NCBI GenBank assembly: GCA_003856375.1
Contig: CP034120.1
Span: 558,001 to 622,000, forward strand
Direction: 5' to 3'
DNA from: Glaciecola amylolytica
GTDB taxonomy: Bacteria; Bacteroidota; Bacteroidia; Flavobacteriales_D; Crocinitomicaceae
Length of the DNA: 64,000 nt
Part shown: piece by piece, positions 54,020 through 62,634 of the stretch
Layout: every line of letters starts with the position of its first letter
How positions within the stretch are numbered: the first letter of the stretch is position 1
Program-made: the position numbers and the translations under genes
The notes under the pieces: model-generated
Database searches by the model: none
Told to the model about the DNA's origin: nothing
The model's input: only the letters and a program-made list of their open reading frames with translations

Positions 54020-55810
54020 TTAATTTATCATTACTATTGCGCCTTTCACCGTCGTTTGCCCTGCGGCAGACAATTCGGCTGAGGCATTTCCTTTTGCGGT
54101 GAAACTGGCATCTGCTGTCAGTTCTACATTGGTACCTTTTACCGTTGCATTCACTCCTGCTTTCACGCTGGCGTTTGTTCCCGCATCTGTTTTTACTTCC
54201 GTCCCGGCTTTGATCGTAATTTCTTTGGTTGCCTGGATCAGGATTCCGCTGTCGGAAAGCACTATTTTGTTTCCGTTCTGATCGGCCATGGTAACGGATT
54301 TGTCCTTATCACTCAATACCAGTTTATTGGCGCCGGGAGTGGTTACCGTTACAATTTTGTTTTCATCATCCATTTCGAACTTTAATCCTGATTTGGATTG
54401 AAGAAACTGTTTCGGATTTTTAGCGTCGATCTCCAAAGGTGCTGTATTGGCCGAACTGTATAAACTTCCTAGAATAACAGGGTAGGTAGGATCATTATTG
54501 AGGAAACCGAGGATTACCTCATCACCGATATTCGGAATGAAATAGGCTCCGAAACTTTTACTGCTCCAAAAATTGCTCAGGCGTGCCCAAACTAAATTCT
54601 TGTCACTGTTCAATAGCGGAATTTCGACCTGAATGCGGTATTCTTTTCCCGGATCACCATCGATTTTTTTAACGACTCCGATATGTAATCCTTCAATTCC
54701 GGGAAGCAGCCCTGCAGCCGGCGGAGCAACCACATCCGTGTTTTGTGTAGCCATTTCCGGATCGATTCCCATTCCGGCGGTCGTTAACCATTCTCCGTCT
54801 TTGATTTCGTGTTCCACCATGCCGATAAAAGCATCGCCATTGAAACGTTTTCCTAAACCTGCCAGCGTAATCAGACAACCCGGAACAGCCAAAGCACTTC
54901 CCTGAAATTTGATTTCCCCGCGAATTCGCGATAAACCGGCTTTCAATGCCTGAGCATCCGCCCAGGTTTGCAGCTGCGAAGAATCACCGTAGCTTTCTGT
55001 TTGAACTTCCCAACGGTCACCACCGATTGATTCCGATAAAACATCCGGAGCCTGATCTCCCTGACTGTTGAGTGTTGGTTTTGCCGAAGCAGCCTGAATC
55101 AGTTTCTGAGAGGTAATATCCCAGGCGTAGGCATCTACTCCGGCGGTTTGATCCGTTGTTTGTAATTCTCCCCGGAAGGAAATCAAATCCGTTCCGTAGG
55201 TAACGCTTAAAACTGCTGCGGCAGAAACTGCCGGCTTGGTAATTTTTACGGTAGTTCCATCCGTAATGACGATTAAACCGTTAGCATCCGCGCGCGCACA
55301 AATGAAATCCCAGTCGGAACAGTAGTATTGAACCAGTTCCGGATGAGTAACCGTTGTTGCGTCAACGGTGGCGGTGAGTGTGGAGTAATCGCCCAAAATT
55401 TCTTTGATGATGGCGCTGTCCGTTTTTTGTTCAAACAGCTTGTTTTTCCGAAGCAGGGTGCTTGGCAGCAAATGATCCGCACATTCGATCTGAAGCGTGG
55501 TAGATCCTTCTTCCGGAATGTCGAGGTTGTGTGTGATGACAATTCCTTCAAAAATGACTTTCTCATCGCTTTGATAGCCCACTTCAACCCGGATGGTATT
55601 TCCCGGAGCAAATGTATCATCATCACTTTCCGGAATTTCTTTCCGAGGCATGTCTCCGGCTTCGAAAATGAGCACAGCACGACCTATCCGGTTTACTTCC
55701 TTGCGGATCCAGATAGAAACCACTTCAAAGGAATCGTTGATCCGGCTTCCTTCGCTGTAAACGGAATAGGTTACAAGACCTTCGCTATTTTTTTCCGGTG
55801 AAACGCTCAT
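54020..55810 (-). CDS. VgrG/gp5-gp27-like spike protein (Afp8-like)
   Basis: The 596-aa product has three parts. The gp27-like N-terminal region (about 1-370) includes WDFICARADANGLIVITDGTTVKI. A gp5-type OB-fold (about 373-455) has GLHIGVVKKI, VWARLSNFWSS and PNIGDEVILGFLNNDPTYPVILGSLY (in parts). The C-terminal end is a repetitive beta-helix (about 456-596). The trimer should form the central spike holding the PAAR tip. It overlaps the LysM gene by 4 bp. Confidence 0.93.
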   Translation of the reverse strand: MSVSPEKNSEGLVTYSVYSEGSRINDSFEVVSIWIRKEVNRIGRAVLIFEAGDMPRKEIPESDDDTFAPGNTIRVEVGYQSDEKVIFEGIVITHNLDIPEEGSTTLQIECADHLLPSTLLRKNKLFEQKTDSAIIKEILGDYSTLTATVDATTVTHPELVQYYCSDWDFICARADANGLIVITDGTTVKITKPAVSAAAVLSVTYGTDLISFRGELQTTDQTAGVDAYAWDITSQKLIQAASAKPTLNSQGDQAPDVLSESIGGDRWEVQTESYGDSSQLQTWADAQALKAGLSRIRGEIKFQGSALAVPGCLITLAGLGKRFNGDAFIGMVEHEIKDGEWLTTAGMGIDPEMATQNTDVVAPPAAGLLPGIEGLHIGVVKKIDGDPGKEYRIQVEIPLLNSDKNLVWARLSNFWSSKSFGAYFIPNIGDEVILGFLNNDPTYPVILGSLYSSANTAPLEIDAKNPKQFLQSKSGLKFEMDDENKIVTVTTPGANKLVLSDKDKSVTMADQNGNKIVLSDSGILIQATKEITIKAGTEVKTDAGTNASVKAGVNATVKGTNVELTADASFTAKGNASAELSAAGQTTVKGAIVMIN

Positions 55811-56463
55811 TTTGTTGCTAATGGAGGGAATGATATTTTGGTTCCGGGTTCTATTTTCCGGAACTCACTTAAATTGTTGAATGCAGCTATTTCGTGACAG
55901 AAAGAAGCATCTCCGTAGATTTCATCGCAATAACGCGCAATGCTGTCGCCGGCACGGAAAGTAATCACTCTGGAAAGGTCCGGTGAATTCATCTGGGCAG
56001 TGTCTTTGTCGAAATATCCGTTAAAGGAAAAAGTGACCTTTACACGCAGCGGAGTTCCGCTCGGGGAGAATAAACTGTAGTCGTAATTGATCGTTTCTAC
56101 TCTTCCCCGGAAGATGAATGTTCCCCAGATTACTTTGACATAACTGGGTTCGTGACTTTCCGAATTGATCCGGTAGATTGCTTTTTCAAGCTGATTGATG
56201 CGGTCTTTGATCTTTCCGGATTTATTGGGAATGATCCCGGTATCATCCATCAGGATATCGAAGGAAAGAGAGTCAAGTGCCTGAGAGCTGAATTTTCGCA
56301 AGTTGGCAACTCCTTTTGCTTCGCCGTTTTGCTGATAATTCAGTGTTTTTCCCAATTTCATGGAAGTAGGATTCACCTGCGTAGTGAAATCCCCGCTTTT
56401 TTTCGATTCGGAATAAGCCTGGGTTTCGTACCCCAGAATTTTCAACTTGACCAATTCTCCCAT
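55807..56463 (-). CDS. LysM-containing hub protein (Afp7-like)
   Basis: The 218-aa product has an N-terminal domain (about 1-155) of the CIS hub type with VNPTSMKLGKTLNYQQ. A LysM module ends it (about 165-215), with RAGDSIARYCDEIYGDASFCHEIAAFNNL and IEPGTKISFPP (in parts). It joins the tube to the spike. Its start overlaps the stop of the DUF5908 gene by 1 bp (TAATG). Confidence 0.9.
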   Translation of the reverse strand: MGELVKLKILGYETQAYSESKKSGDFTTQVNPTSMKLGKTLNYQQNGEAKGVANLRKFSSQALDSLSFDILMDDTGIIPNKSGKIKDRINQLEKAIYRINSESHEPSYVKVIWGTFIFRGRVETINYDYSLFSPSGTPLRVKVTFSFNGYFDKDTAQMNSPDLSRVITFRAGDSIARYCDEIYGDASFCHEIAAFNNLSEFRKIEPGTKISFPPLATK

Positions 56464-56624
56464 TAGCGATCTCCTTTCTTGATGCGTTGTTTCCGCAAAG
56501 TTTCATGCACTTCTCTCAGGATGTCTTTTTTCAGTTTGGCAACCTTTAAATCCAACTCTCCGTTTGAGCCTGCTTTTCGCTCAATAGTTGTCCGGATACT
56601 GATTTCCTTGATGATAATTGACAT
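56463..56624 (-). CDS. DUF5908-family small eCIS protein
   Basis: This short gene encodes 53 residues: MSIIIKEISIRTTIE, then ERKAGSNGELDLKVAK (in part), then LKKDILREVHETLRKQRI, ending KKGDR. The pattern of an initial strand, a variable linker and a basic C-terminal helix matches DUF5908 proteins found between tube and LysM genes of Bacteroidota eCIS clusters. It starts 11 bp after the tube stop and ends in a TAATG overlap with the hub gene. Its precise role is unknown; it may be a tube-hub adaptor. Confidence 0.85.
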   Translation of the reverse strand: MSIIIKEISIRTTIERKAGSNGELDLKVAKLKKDILREVHETLRKQRIKKGDR

Positions 56625-56635
56625 ATGCGTAGGCG

Positions 56636-57079
56636 TTAAGAACGTTTTAATGTTGTATAAGCAAACTCAATGGTTTCGATCAGAATGCTGTTGGCCTGGG
56701 AATCCAGACCACCAACGTCCCATTTTACCGGATATGCCTGTGTGCAAGTCCAGGTATAGATCGGGGTTCCGTCTTGTCCCAGCAGATTCACAATGATGTC
56801 CCGCGGAACAATGGGTTGAGAAAAATCTCCTTCCAGAATCTTTTTGATCCAAACCACATCATTTCTGTTGATCGGATTTAAAGCTCTTTTGAGACTCAGA
56901 TTACCATGTTTTATTTGCTTCGGAAGGAGGTATGTAAAATCATTCACACCTCCTTCTTTCACACTTTCTGTTTCAATTTCAGCGGACAATCCGGTTACTT
57001 CTTTGAACGCAAATTCCTCATTTCCGATTTTCACCTGGAAATAGAACGCTACCGGAAGTTCCCATTTTTGCTTACTCAT
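56636..57079 (-). CDS. eCIS inner tube protein 2 (gp19-like, Afp5-like)
   Basis: The 147-aa product has the T4 gp19-type tube fold with VAFYFQVKIGNEEFAFKEVTGLSAEIE, GNLSLKRALNP, VVWIKKILEG and NSILIETIEFAYTTLKR (in parts). It is a paralogue of the next gene with a short insertion. In known eCIS particles the second tube protein sits near the baseplate. It lies 11 bp after the first tube gene. Confidence 0.92.
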   Translation of the reverse strand: MSKQKWELPVAFYFQVKIGNEEFAFKEVTGLSAEIETESVKEGGVNDFTYLLPKQIKHGNLSLKRALNPINRNDVVWIKKILEGDFSQPIVPRDIIVNLLGQDGTPIYTWTCTQAYPVKWDVGGLDSQANSILIETIEFAYTTLKRS

Positions 57080-57090
57080 GTTTCAAATCA

Positions 57091-57540
57091 TTAACTGTTA
57101 GCAATAACCAATCCTTCGTGAGCAATTTCAATGGTCTCAACTGCCACCTCATTTCCGTCGGATTTCATATCCGTTCCGGTAATTTTAGTTGGCCACGCAT
57201 TGTTCAAAGTCCACACCATAGTTGGTTTTCCGCCTTCGTCCAATAAGCTGATTACAACTGTCTGACGTTCGATGGTATTCATCTTGATCTTGTTGAACCA
57301 GTCCCAGAAACCGTTGTCTTTCACAAACACACCTTTCTTCAGGGTTACGTTTCCTGTTTTCTTGATTCCGGGCATTTTGATTGTGGAAAACTCTTTGCTG
57401 TTTCCGTGTCTGTACTCAACGATCTGAGCTTCGATATCCAATCCGGACACTTCCTGGAAAGGAACTTCTTTATCACCTAATTTTACCTGGAAGTAAAACT
57501 TCGGTAGAGGCCATACATTATCTTGTTTTTCTCCTGCCAT
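57091..57540 (-). CDS. eCIS inner tube protein 1 (gp19-like, Afp1-like)
   Basis: The 149-aa product matches the tube family with LPKFYFQVKLGDKEVPFQEVSGLDIEAQ, GNVTLKKGVFVKDNGFWDW, MVWTLNNAWPTKITGTD and NEVAVETIEIAHEGL (in parts). It should be the main tube subunit, made in many copies. Upstream lies a 103-base gap with a hairpin (57572-57626), the only long gap inside the particle genes, fitting separate control of a highly expressed gene. Confidence 0.93.
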   Translation of the reverse strand: MAGEKQDNVWPLPKFYFQVKLGDKEVPFQEVSGLDIEAQIVEYRHGNSKEFSTIKMPGIKKTGNVTLKKGVFVKDNGFWDWFNKIKMNTIERQTVVISLLDEGGKPTMVWTLNNAWPTKITGTDMKSDGNEVAVETIEIAHEGLVIANS

Positions 57541-57571
57541 GATTTCTTTTTTTTTAATTCAATTAGTATTT

Positions 57572-57626
57572 TATTCAAAAGTTCAAAAATGGATTAAGTG
57601 CTTTGAACCTTTTAACCCCTTGAATA
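57572..57626 (-). promoter_or_regulatory. Nested inverted repeat between sheath and tube genes
   Basis: AAAAGTTCAAA (57577-57587) pairs with TTTGAACCTTTT (57602-57613), one base bulged. The outer TATTCAA (57572-57578) pairs with TTGAATA (57620-57626). The hairpin would sit in the sheath-tube mRNA. No U run follows it in the minus-strand transcript, so it is not a typical terminator. An RNA stability or processing element is more likely. Confidence 0.45.
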
Positions 57627-57643
57627 CTTTTGATCTTGTTTAT

Positions 57644-59140
57644 CTAGCTTTTTTGCATTTGTTGCTGGAACGTAATTTCAATGAACTCTGCAGGTCTTGA
57701 AATAGCCACCAAAATGGTAATTCGCATGATTCCTTCAAGAATATCTTCCGGAGTCATTGTGTCTCCAAGTCCGATATGTACACTGAATGCATCTTCAGGA
57801 GAAGCACCGGCCAAACCACCTCTTTTCCAGATTCCGTTCAGGAAGTTGGTGATCATACTTTTTACGCTGACCCATGTGTTTGCCACGTTTGGTTCGAAAA
57901 CATACGCTTTTGCTGCATTTTTGATGGATTCTTCCAACATGAGCATTGTTCTGCGCACATTGATGTATCTCCAGTCCAGTGAGTTTCCGTCCAATGTACG
58001 AGCTCCCCAAACTTTCACACCTTCACCAACGAAATAGCGAATTGCATTCACAGATTTTCCATTCATCGGAACGTTCAAACCTTCCTGCTCTTTGTGAGAA
58101 ATGCTCACCGTCGGGCTGATTACTGCCGAAACGCTGATATTTGCAGGAGCTTTCCAAACTTCTTTGCTGCTGTCAACCAAGGTGTAGATTCCCGCCATTG
58201 CTGAAGCCGGAGGAAGCATGTTGATCGTCAAAAGCATTTCGCGCATCACTTCACTGTAAGCAGAAGAGTGGCGTGCAAGAACTTTGTGAGTCGTTTCGCG
58301 ATCCAAATCGTTCAGTTCCGCCAATTTAGCAGCAGCCACATTTCCGATAAAATCAGTCAGTTTACCTTCTTTATCGTTTTCAGTCAAAATAGCCATCAGA
58401 TCATCCGGAGCTTCCATGTTTAAGAAACTGATATCGGAATCAGGAACGATGGTTGTATTTAACCAAGGATAATAAGCAGCAGCATAGCTCAGGAATTCAG
58501 TTCCGATTTTTTCACGGAAATCATTGATCACGCTGTCAGTTTCTTTGAAACCGTCGAAAATATCCAACACGGCAACTCTGTTTTGCATGTCCTGTCCGCA
58601 ATGTCTGATACTGTCTACCTGTAATTTGCAGCAATCATCTACCGTTGCTAAATAAACAGCTTCCGGAACTAAAACCATGGTTGGTTCCTGTTCTTTCAAC
58701 AGGGAAGTGATTCCGCCTGTTAACTTGTCGTAGGAAAGATCTTCCGTGTATCCTTCACTCACCGAAACGATGTAGCAAGTTCCACCTCCATTTGCGAAGA
58801 AAAAACGCATTTGGTAGTAAAAGTTGTACTTGTCGCTACGCTGAACAGTATACTTTTTGTCGTTAATCGTCAGATGGGAAGTTCCAACCTGTGCTTCGTC
58901 TCCTTCACCGTCTTTCGCTTCTGTAATACTGAATTTCGGAACGGGAGGTCCGCCGTAGTATTGAACAAACTCAGCCATCGAACTGATTTTCCATGGTTTG
59001 TTCAACAAAGATTTGTTTCCGTCTTTGGCATACTTGGTGTATCCGATAAATGCGGGTACAGCAGTAGCAGCTTCGACAACGGAATTCGGGAAGGCGTTCT
59101 TTTCAACGACGTATACCCCTGGTGTTTTCATTGTACTCAT
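57644..59140 (-). CDS. eCIS contractile sheath protein
   Basis: The 498-aa product starts with MKTPGVYVVEKNAFPNSVVEAATAVPAFIGYT (in parts), the conserved sheath N-terminus. It ends with the sheath C-terminal domain, with YINVRRTMLMLEESIKNAAKAYVFEPN, TWVSVKSMITNFLNGIW and PAEFIEITFQQQMQKS (in parts). It surrounds the tube and contracts on firing. Only one sheath gene is seen, where Afp-type systems have three. It lies 21 bp after the 237-aa gene. Confidence 0.95.
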   Translation of the reverse strand: MSTMKTPGVYVVEKNAFPNSVVEAATAVPAFIGYTKYAKDGNKSLLNKPWKISSMAEFVQYYGGPPVPKFSITEAKDGEGDEAQVGTSHLTINDKKYTVQRSDKYNFYYQMRFFFANGGGTCYIVSVSEGYTEDLSYDKLTGGITSLLKEQEPTMVLVPEAVYLATVDDCCKLQVDSIRHCGQDMQNRVAVLDIFDGFKETDSVINDFREKIGTEFLSYAAAYYPWLNTTIVPDSDISFLNMEAPDDLMAILTENDKEGKLTDFIGNVAAAKLAELNDLDRETTHKVLARHSSAYSEVMREMLLTINMLPPASAMAGIYTLVDSSKEVWKAPANISVSAVISPTVSISHKEQEGLNVPMNGKSVNAIRYFVGEGVKVWGARTLDGNSLDWRYINVRRTMLMLEESIKNAAKAYVFEPNVANTWVSVKSMITNFLNGIWKRGGLAGASPEDAFSVHIGLGDTMTPEDILEGIMRITILVAISRPAEFIEITFQQQMQKS

Positions 59141-59161
59141 ATTTGGATTTATTGTATTGAT

Positions 59162-59875
59162 TTATAAATAGATGTAGCTTGTTATTGTGTCTTTCGGACT
59201 AAATGGAGAAAGTGACTGAATCAGCGGGAAGTCGGGGAGACGGCTCAATAAATTATCTCCGCTTTTCCGTAGTTCCCACAGGTGAAACTGATAAGCACTT
59301 TTTTGTTTCAGCGGAAGTGCTTCAGCCGAAACAAAACGGTATATTTTCTGGTCTGTTCCGGGAATGGTAGATTCTTCTCTGTTTTTGAATGCTACTTTCC
59401 CGCGCTGCTCTCTTATTTCGAGAGGTTCCATCTGGTATAACTGTGATGGAAAGACCAGGAATTCGATTTGTTTTTCAGGAATGCCCAGTTGAATGGTGAT
59501 TGTTTCCATATCAGTACTGTTCAGTCTGCTTTCAGAAACAGGAAGCGCTATTTTTTTCCAGATTCCTTCTTTTTGATAATCGATAATGGAACAATCTGCC
59601 GTACCGGATGCAGCCTGATTGGTGTAATAGTAAAAATCCGGGTGACTGGCTTTCAACTGAAAAGACAGTTTATCTTCCGGATCCAGATTCACTTCGTTTT
59701 CGGCAATGAGCACCCACGAGCAAGTTGTCTGCTGCTTGAAAATGATTCCCGCTTTTTGAAGTAAATGGTTTGTCATTCCATCGGGTTCCAGAATCACACC
59801 GCATTGCTCCGTGTCAAAATAGTCGTGCGAAACCACGAACTTTAACCAAATACGATATGAATTCTGATTGGTCAT
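59162..59875 (-). CDS. Conserved-looking eCIS operon protein of unknown function
   Basis: The 237-aa product has no signal peptide or membrane helix. It has two beta-rich halves: ICSWVLIAEN-type strands early, then PEKQIEFLVFPSQLYQMEPLEIREQRGKVAF and a C-terminal LSPFSPKDTITSYIYL (in parts). I recognise no named family. Its place between the Pvc16-like and sheath genes, with a 4-bp overlap to the former, argues for a part in particle assembly or in the cap. Confidence 0.6.
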   Translation of the reverse strand: MTNQNSYRIWLKFVVSHDYFDTEQCGVILEPDGMTNHLLQKAGIIFKQQTTCSWVLIAENEVNLDPEDKLSFQLKASHPDFYYYTNQAASGTADCSIIDYQKEGIWKKIALPVSESRLNSTDMETITIQLGIPEKQIEFLVFPSQLYQMEPLEIREQRGKVAFKNREESTIPGTDQKIYRFVSAEALPLKQKSAYQFHLWELRKSGDNLLSRLPDFPLIQSLSPFSPKDTITSYIYL

Positions 59876-60420
59876 TTGAGTTCTGTATTTTGTTCCGGTT
59901 TGGTAATGAGGTGAGACAAATCAATGATTTCACCTGCATCTACTTCGAGCAGACGGATTTTGCACACCACGGAAGGATAGTAATTTTCACCGCAGATACT
60001 CCACAGATTGGATAATTCGTGCATCGTCAGATTCATGACTTCCAGCGAAAATGAAATTCCTTCATTGGACGACCGAACCATGTTGTTTTTTTGAATGAAT
60101 GCCACGACCGCTGAAAACAGGCGAAGCGATTCTTCGTATTGCTTTTCCTGAAAAATCACGGAGATCAGAATATTCAGACTGACCTGCCAGGAAGGAGCAC
60201 TTTGAGCCGACGTTGATTCGGAAACCACCCTGCGCTGAAAACTGATTCCGCCCGCTGTTTCGCGTTCTAAACCCACAACCGTAATTCCCACGCGATTCGG
60301 GAAATTTTTGGCGGAGTCTTTGATCGGGGAAATGAATACAATATCCTCCGTTAATCTGAATTGAATTTTCAGATAATCGTTTAGTTGTCCTGAGAGAAGT
60401 TGTATTGCTTTAAAAATCAT
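59872..60420 (-). CDS. Pvc16/DUF4255 tail terminator or cap protein
   Basis: The 182-aa product carries the Pvc16 N-terminal (DUF4255) family signs: LLSGQLNDYLKIQFRL, NRVGITVVGLERE, SWQVSLNILISVIFQE-type strand, then LRLFSAVVAFIQKNNMV and LTMHELSNLWSICGENYYPSVVCKIRLLEV (in parts). Such proteins cap the tube and sheath end. It is the first gene of the eCIS operon, with a 59-base gap before the upstream regulator. No strong promoter motif is visible there. Confidence 0.88.
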   Translation of the reverse strand: MIFKAIQLLSGQLNDYLKIQFRLTEDIVFISPIKDSAKNFPNRVGITVVGLERETAGGISFQRRVVSESTSAQSAPSWQVSLNILISVIFQEKQYEESLRLFSAVVAFIQKNNMVRSSNEGISFSLEVMNLTMHELSNLWSICGENYYPSVVCKIRLLEVDAGEIIDLSHLITKPEQNTELK

Positions 60421-60479
60421 GTTTCAGTGAATGGTAACAATATTATTAGCTTACAAGAATAAGTTTGAATCGCGAAGTT

Positions 60480-60869
60480 TTATTTCGTTATGTATCTTTT
60501 CTTTATTTTGAAAAGGACATCTCCGAGAATGACTCTTTGATCCGGTTTCAGATGTCGGGAAGCAATACTGCAGACATTTTCGAGTAAATGAACTTCACTC
60601 AGCTTCAATTGCTGATAGCCGAACTGATAATCGGAATCTCTGTAGTAATAAGCTTTTCGTTTACTGCAATATTCGATAGGAGCAAAGAGCCCGAGGAAAC
60701 TGTCGTTCTTCATGGAACTCAAATCCAATTGAATAGTGCGCTGAGAAACCTCATATCCGAGATCTCTTTTGCAGGTTTCTTTAATGGTGGAGGTTTTTAC
60801 ATAGGTGTTTTTCTTCAGCAGCTCATCGATAACGGCATATCGGGCAAGAGCAAATTTGTTTTGAGGCAT
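60480..60869 (-). CDS. Truncated WYL-type HTH regulator
   Basis: The 129-aa product starts MPQNKFALARYAVIDELLKK, the typical beginning of Bacteroidota WYL-family regulators. A winged HTH follows (about 8-75, with VSQRTIQLDLSSMKND), then YYYRDSDYQFGYQQLKLSE (in part). The C-terminal WYL sensing domain is missing. The next 59 bases before the Pvc16 start cannot encode it. It lies on the same strand directly upstream of the eCIS operon and may control it (inference). Confidence 0.65.
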   Translation of the reverse strand: MPQNKFALARYAVIDELLKKNTYVKTSTIKETCKRDLGYEVSQRTIQLDLSSMKNDSFLGLFAPIEYCSKRKAYYYRDSDYQFGYQQLKLSEVHLLENVCSIASRHLKPDQRVILGDVLFKIKKRYITK

Positions 60870-61143
60870 GTTATCTGAATAGTGAAACGACTCATAATTG
60901 TCGGACTAAATCGAATTTGCAAAACAGGAGTTTTGAAAGAGAAGAAAAGCCTCTCAGCAAAATGCTTCCGGAAGAGCGAATATCGAACAGCAGTAACAAT
61001 CATTGGCGTTGCAGTGAATATTTAGTACAATCGAAATTAGTGAAACATCATATTCAATGCCCGAAATGATCTGCAAATAGCACGAAATCAGGGGGAAACC
61101 AAGGGTAAGGTTTCAGGTGTGTTTTTGTGAATCCGAAATGAAT

Positions 61144-62052
61144 TCAATCGAATAAACTGCCGGTGGTTTCAATCAGATTTGGCGACTTGAGCTGCAATCC
61201 GCAAGTTTTGTTGAGTTGTTTGATGAGGTAATCAGTGAGCTGAGGAGTGTCAAATTCGTCCGGCTGATGCATGTAGAGATGAATTGCCTTTAAATCTTTC
61301 TTCAACCAGGTTTGAATTCGTTCCACCCATTCGTCAATGCGCAGATAATCGGTCGGGTGAAGTCCATTTCCTACAAAGCGGATAAAGGTAACAGGCGAAG
61401 TCACTTCCATATGCGCGCAATCTCTTCTTCCCGCAACATCCGTGATAACTGCTCCGATGGATAATTCATGAAGCAACGTGAACAATTCCAAACGATGAGG
61501 TTCCTGAAACCAGTCCGGATGACGAATTTCCAGCGTAATGTCCAGATCGCGGGGAAGACTTTTCAGATAAGCGAACAATGCCTGCTTTTTTGCCGGACCG
61601 TAACGTTCGCTCAATTGCAGGAACAAAGGACCCAAATGTGCTCCGAAATGGATGATGGAGTTGAAAAAACGATCGGTATCCAAAGCCGCTTTCTGACTGG
61701 AAAGGTCGCTGTAATGACTGATCGATTGCGGAAATTTCGGACAAAACTTAAAATTGGTTCCGGCAGCTTTTTCGGCCCATTTCTGTATCGTTGCGGCAGG
61801 ATAAACCTGATAATGGGTTGTATTGAGTTCAATTCCGTTAAAGTTCCGGATGTAATGTTCCAGAAAATCGCTCTCTTTTGTTTTTGCAGGATAAATCAGA
61901 CCAACCCATTCTTTGCGACCCCATTTTGCTCCACCGAGAAATAATTCAGGCTGTACTTTTGCCGGTTTCAGCTGTTGTGTAAACATACCGTCTTCCGGCA
62001 GGTGAAAATTCACTTTATCCAGTAAACTGCGATCAATCTTTCCGAATTCCAT
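61144..62052 (-). CDS. DUF72-family protein
   Basis: The 302-aa product has the DUF72 signature: LFLGGAKWGRKEWVGLIYP near residue 38, NGIELNTTHYQVYPAATIQKW (in part), FKFCPKFPQSISH, then GPLFLQLSERYGP and VTSPVTFIRFVGNGLHPTD, with HLYMHQPDEFDTPQLTDYLI near the end (in parts). The fold is TIM-barrel-like; no activity is established for most members. It is not linked to the eCIS operon by spacing. A 274-base region (60870-61143) between them holds nothing else I can support. Confidence 0.9.
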   Translation of the reverse strand: MEFGKIDRSLLDKVNFHLPEDGMFTQQLKPAKVQPELFLGGAKWGRKEWVGLIYPAKTKESDFLEHYIRNFNGIELNTTHYQVYPAATIQKWAEKAAGTNFKFCPKFPQSISHYSDLSSQKAALDTDRFFNSIIHFGAHLGPLFLQLSERYGPAKKQALFAYLKSLPRDLDITLEIRHPDWFQEPHRLELFTLLHELSIGAVITDVAGRRDCAHMEVTSPVTFIRFVGNGLHPTDYLRIDEWVERIQTWLKKDLKAIHLYMHQPDEFDTPQLTDYLIKQLNKTCGLQLKSPNLIETTGSLFD

Positions 62053-62275
62053 GGATTAAAAATAGTTTAAAAACATAGAAAAGTACTTTTAAACAACCCG
62101 AAACACCTGTTTTTAGTTAAGAATCAACTAATCCAATATGAACAGAGAATTAATTTTTGAAACTGTTCAAAAGTTCTTGCGTGATGCAAAAATAAAAAGT
62201 CGTAATTTTCCGGTGTATTATAAAACAGCAGATTGAAGTTTGTCTATAATTAGTTGAAAATAAAAATGTTGTGTT

Positions 62276-62569
62276 ATGGCTATACCTGTTAGACTTGTCA
62301 AAGATTTGATCGAATTTTCTGACATTATTCCGGACCTTCAGGGCATGGGATTGAAAGTGTTTTCTTACGGTAAAATCAAAAAGATTTACTGGTTGGGGAA
62401 AGATATCATCAAGAGCGTAGAAATCGTTCAATACAGAAACTTGGAAGATTATTTCAGCGAAGGAAGCGGCGACCCGATTTCCAGATCGTTCGGGCGAACA
62501 AATTTACCGGCTGAAATTGAATTCTTTATCAATCAGGAAGAAGAATATCCGGCTTTGTTTGTGAAATAA
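62276..62569 (+). CDS. Small hypothetical protein
   Basis: The 97-aa product has no signal or membrane helix. It carries a compact pattern of helix, strand, helix (VKDLIEFSDIIPDLQGMGLKVFSYGKIKKIYWLGKDIIKSVEIVQ, in parts), ending AEIEFFINQEEEYPALFVK. It seems a real gene because of composition and clean start. No family is recognised. It is a lone plus-strand gene between two minus-strand genes. Confidence 0.55.
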   Translation: MAIPVRLVKDLIEFSDIIPDLQGMGLKVFSYGKIKKIYWLGKDIIKSVEIVQYRNLEDYFSEGSGDPISRSFGRTNLPAEIEFFINQEEEYPALFVK

Positions 62570-62634
62570 GGGAGTTGAGAATTGAAAATGAAAAATTGAT
62601 AAGCTTTTCATTCCGATAGCTATCTGAACTCCAT

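Noticed and set aside
57541-57643. Rho-independent terminator after the sheath gene
   Set aside because: The hairpin lacks a following U run on the transcribed strand, so it is kept only as an RNA element.
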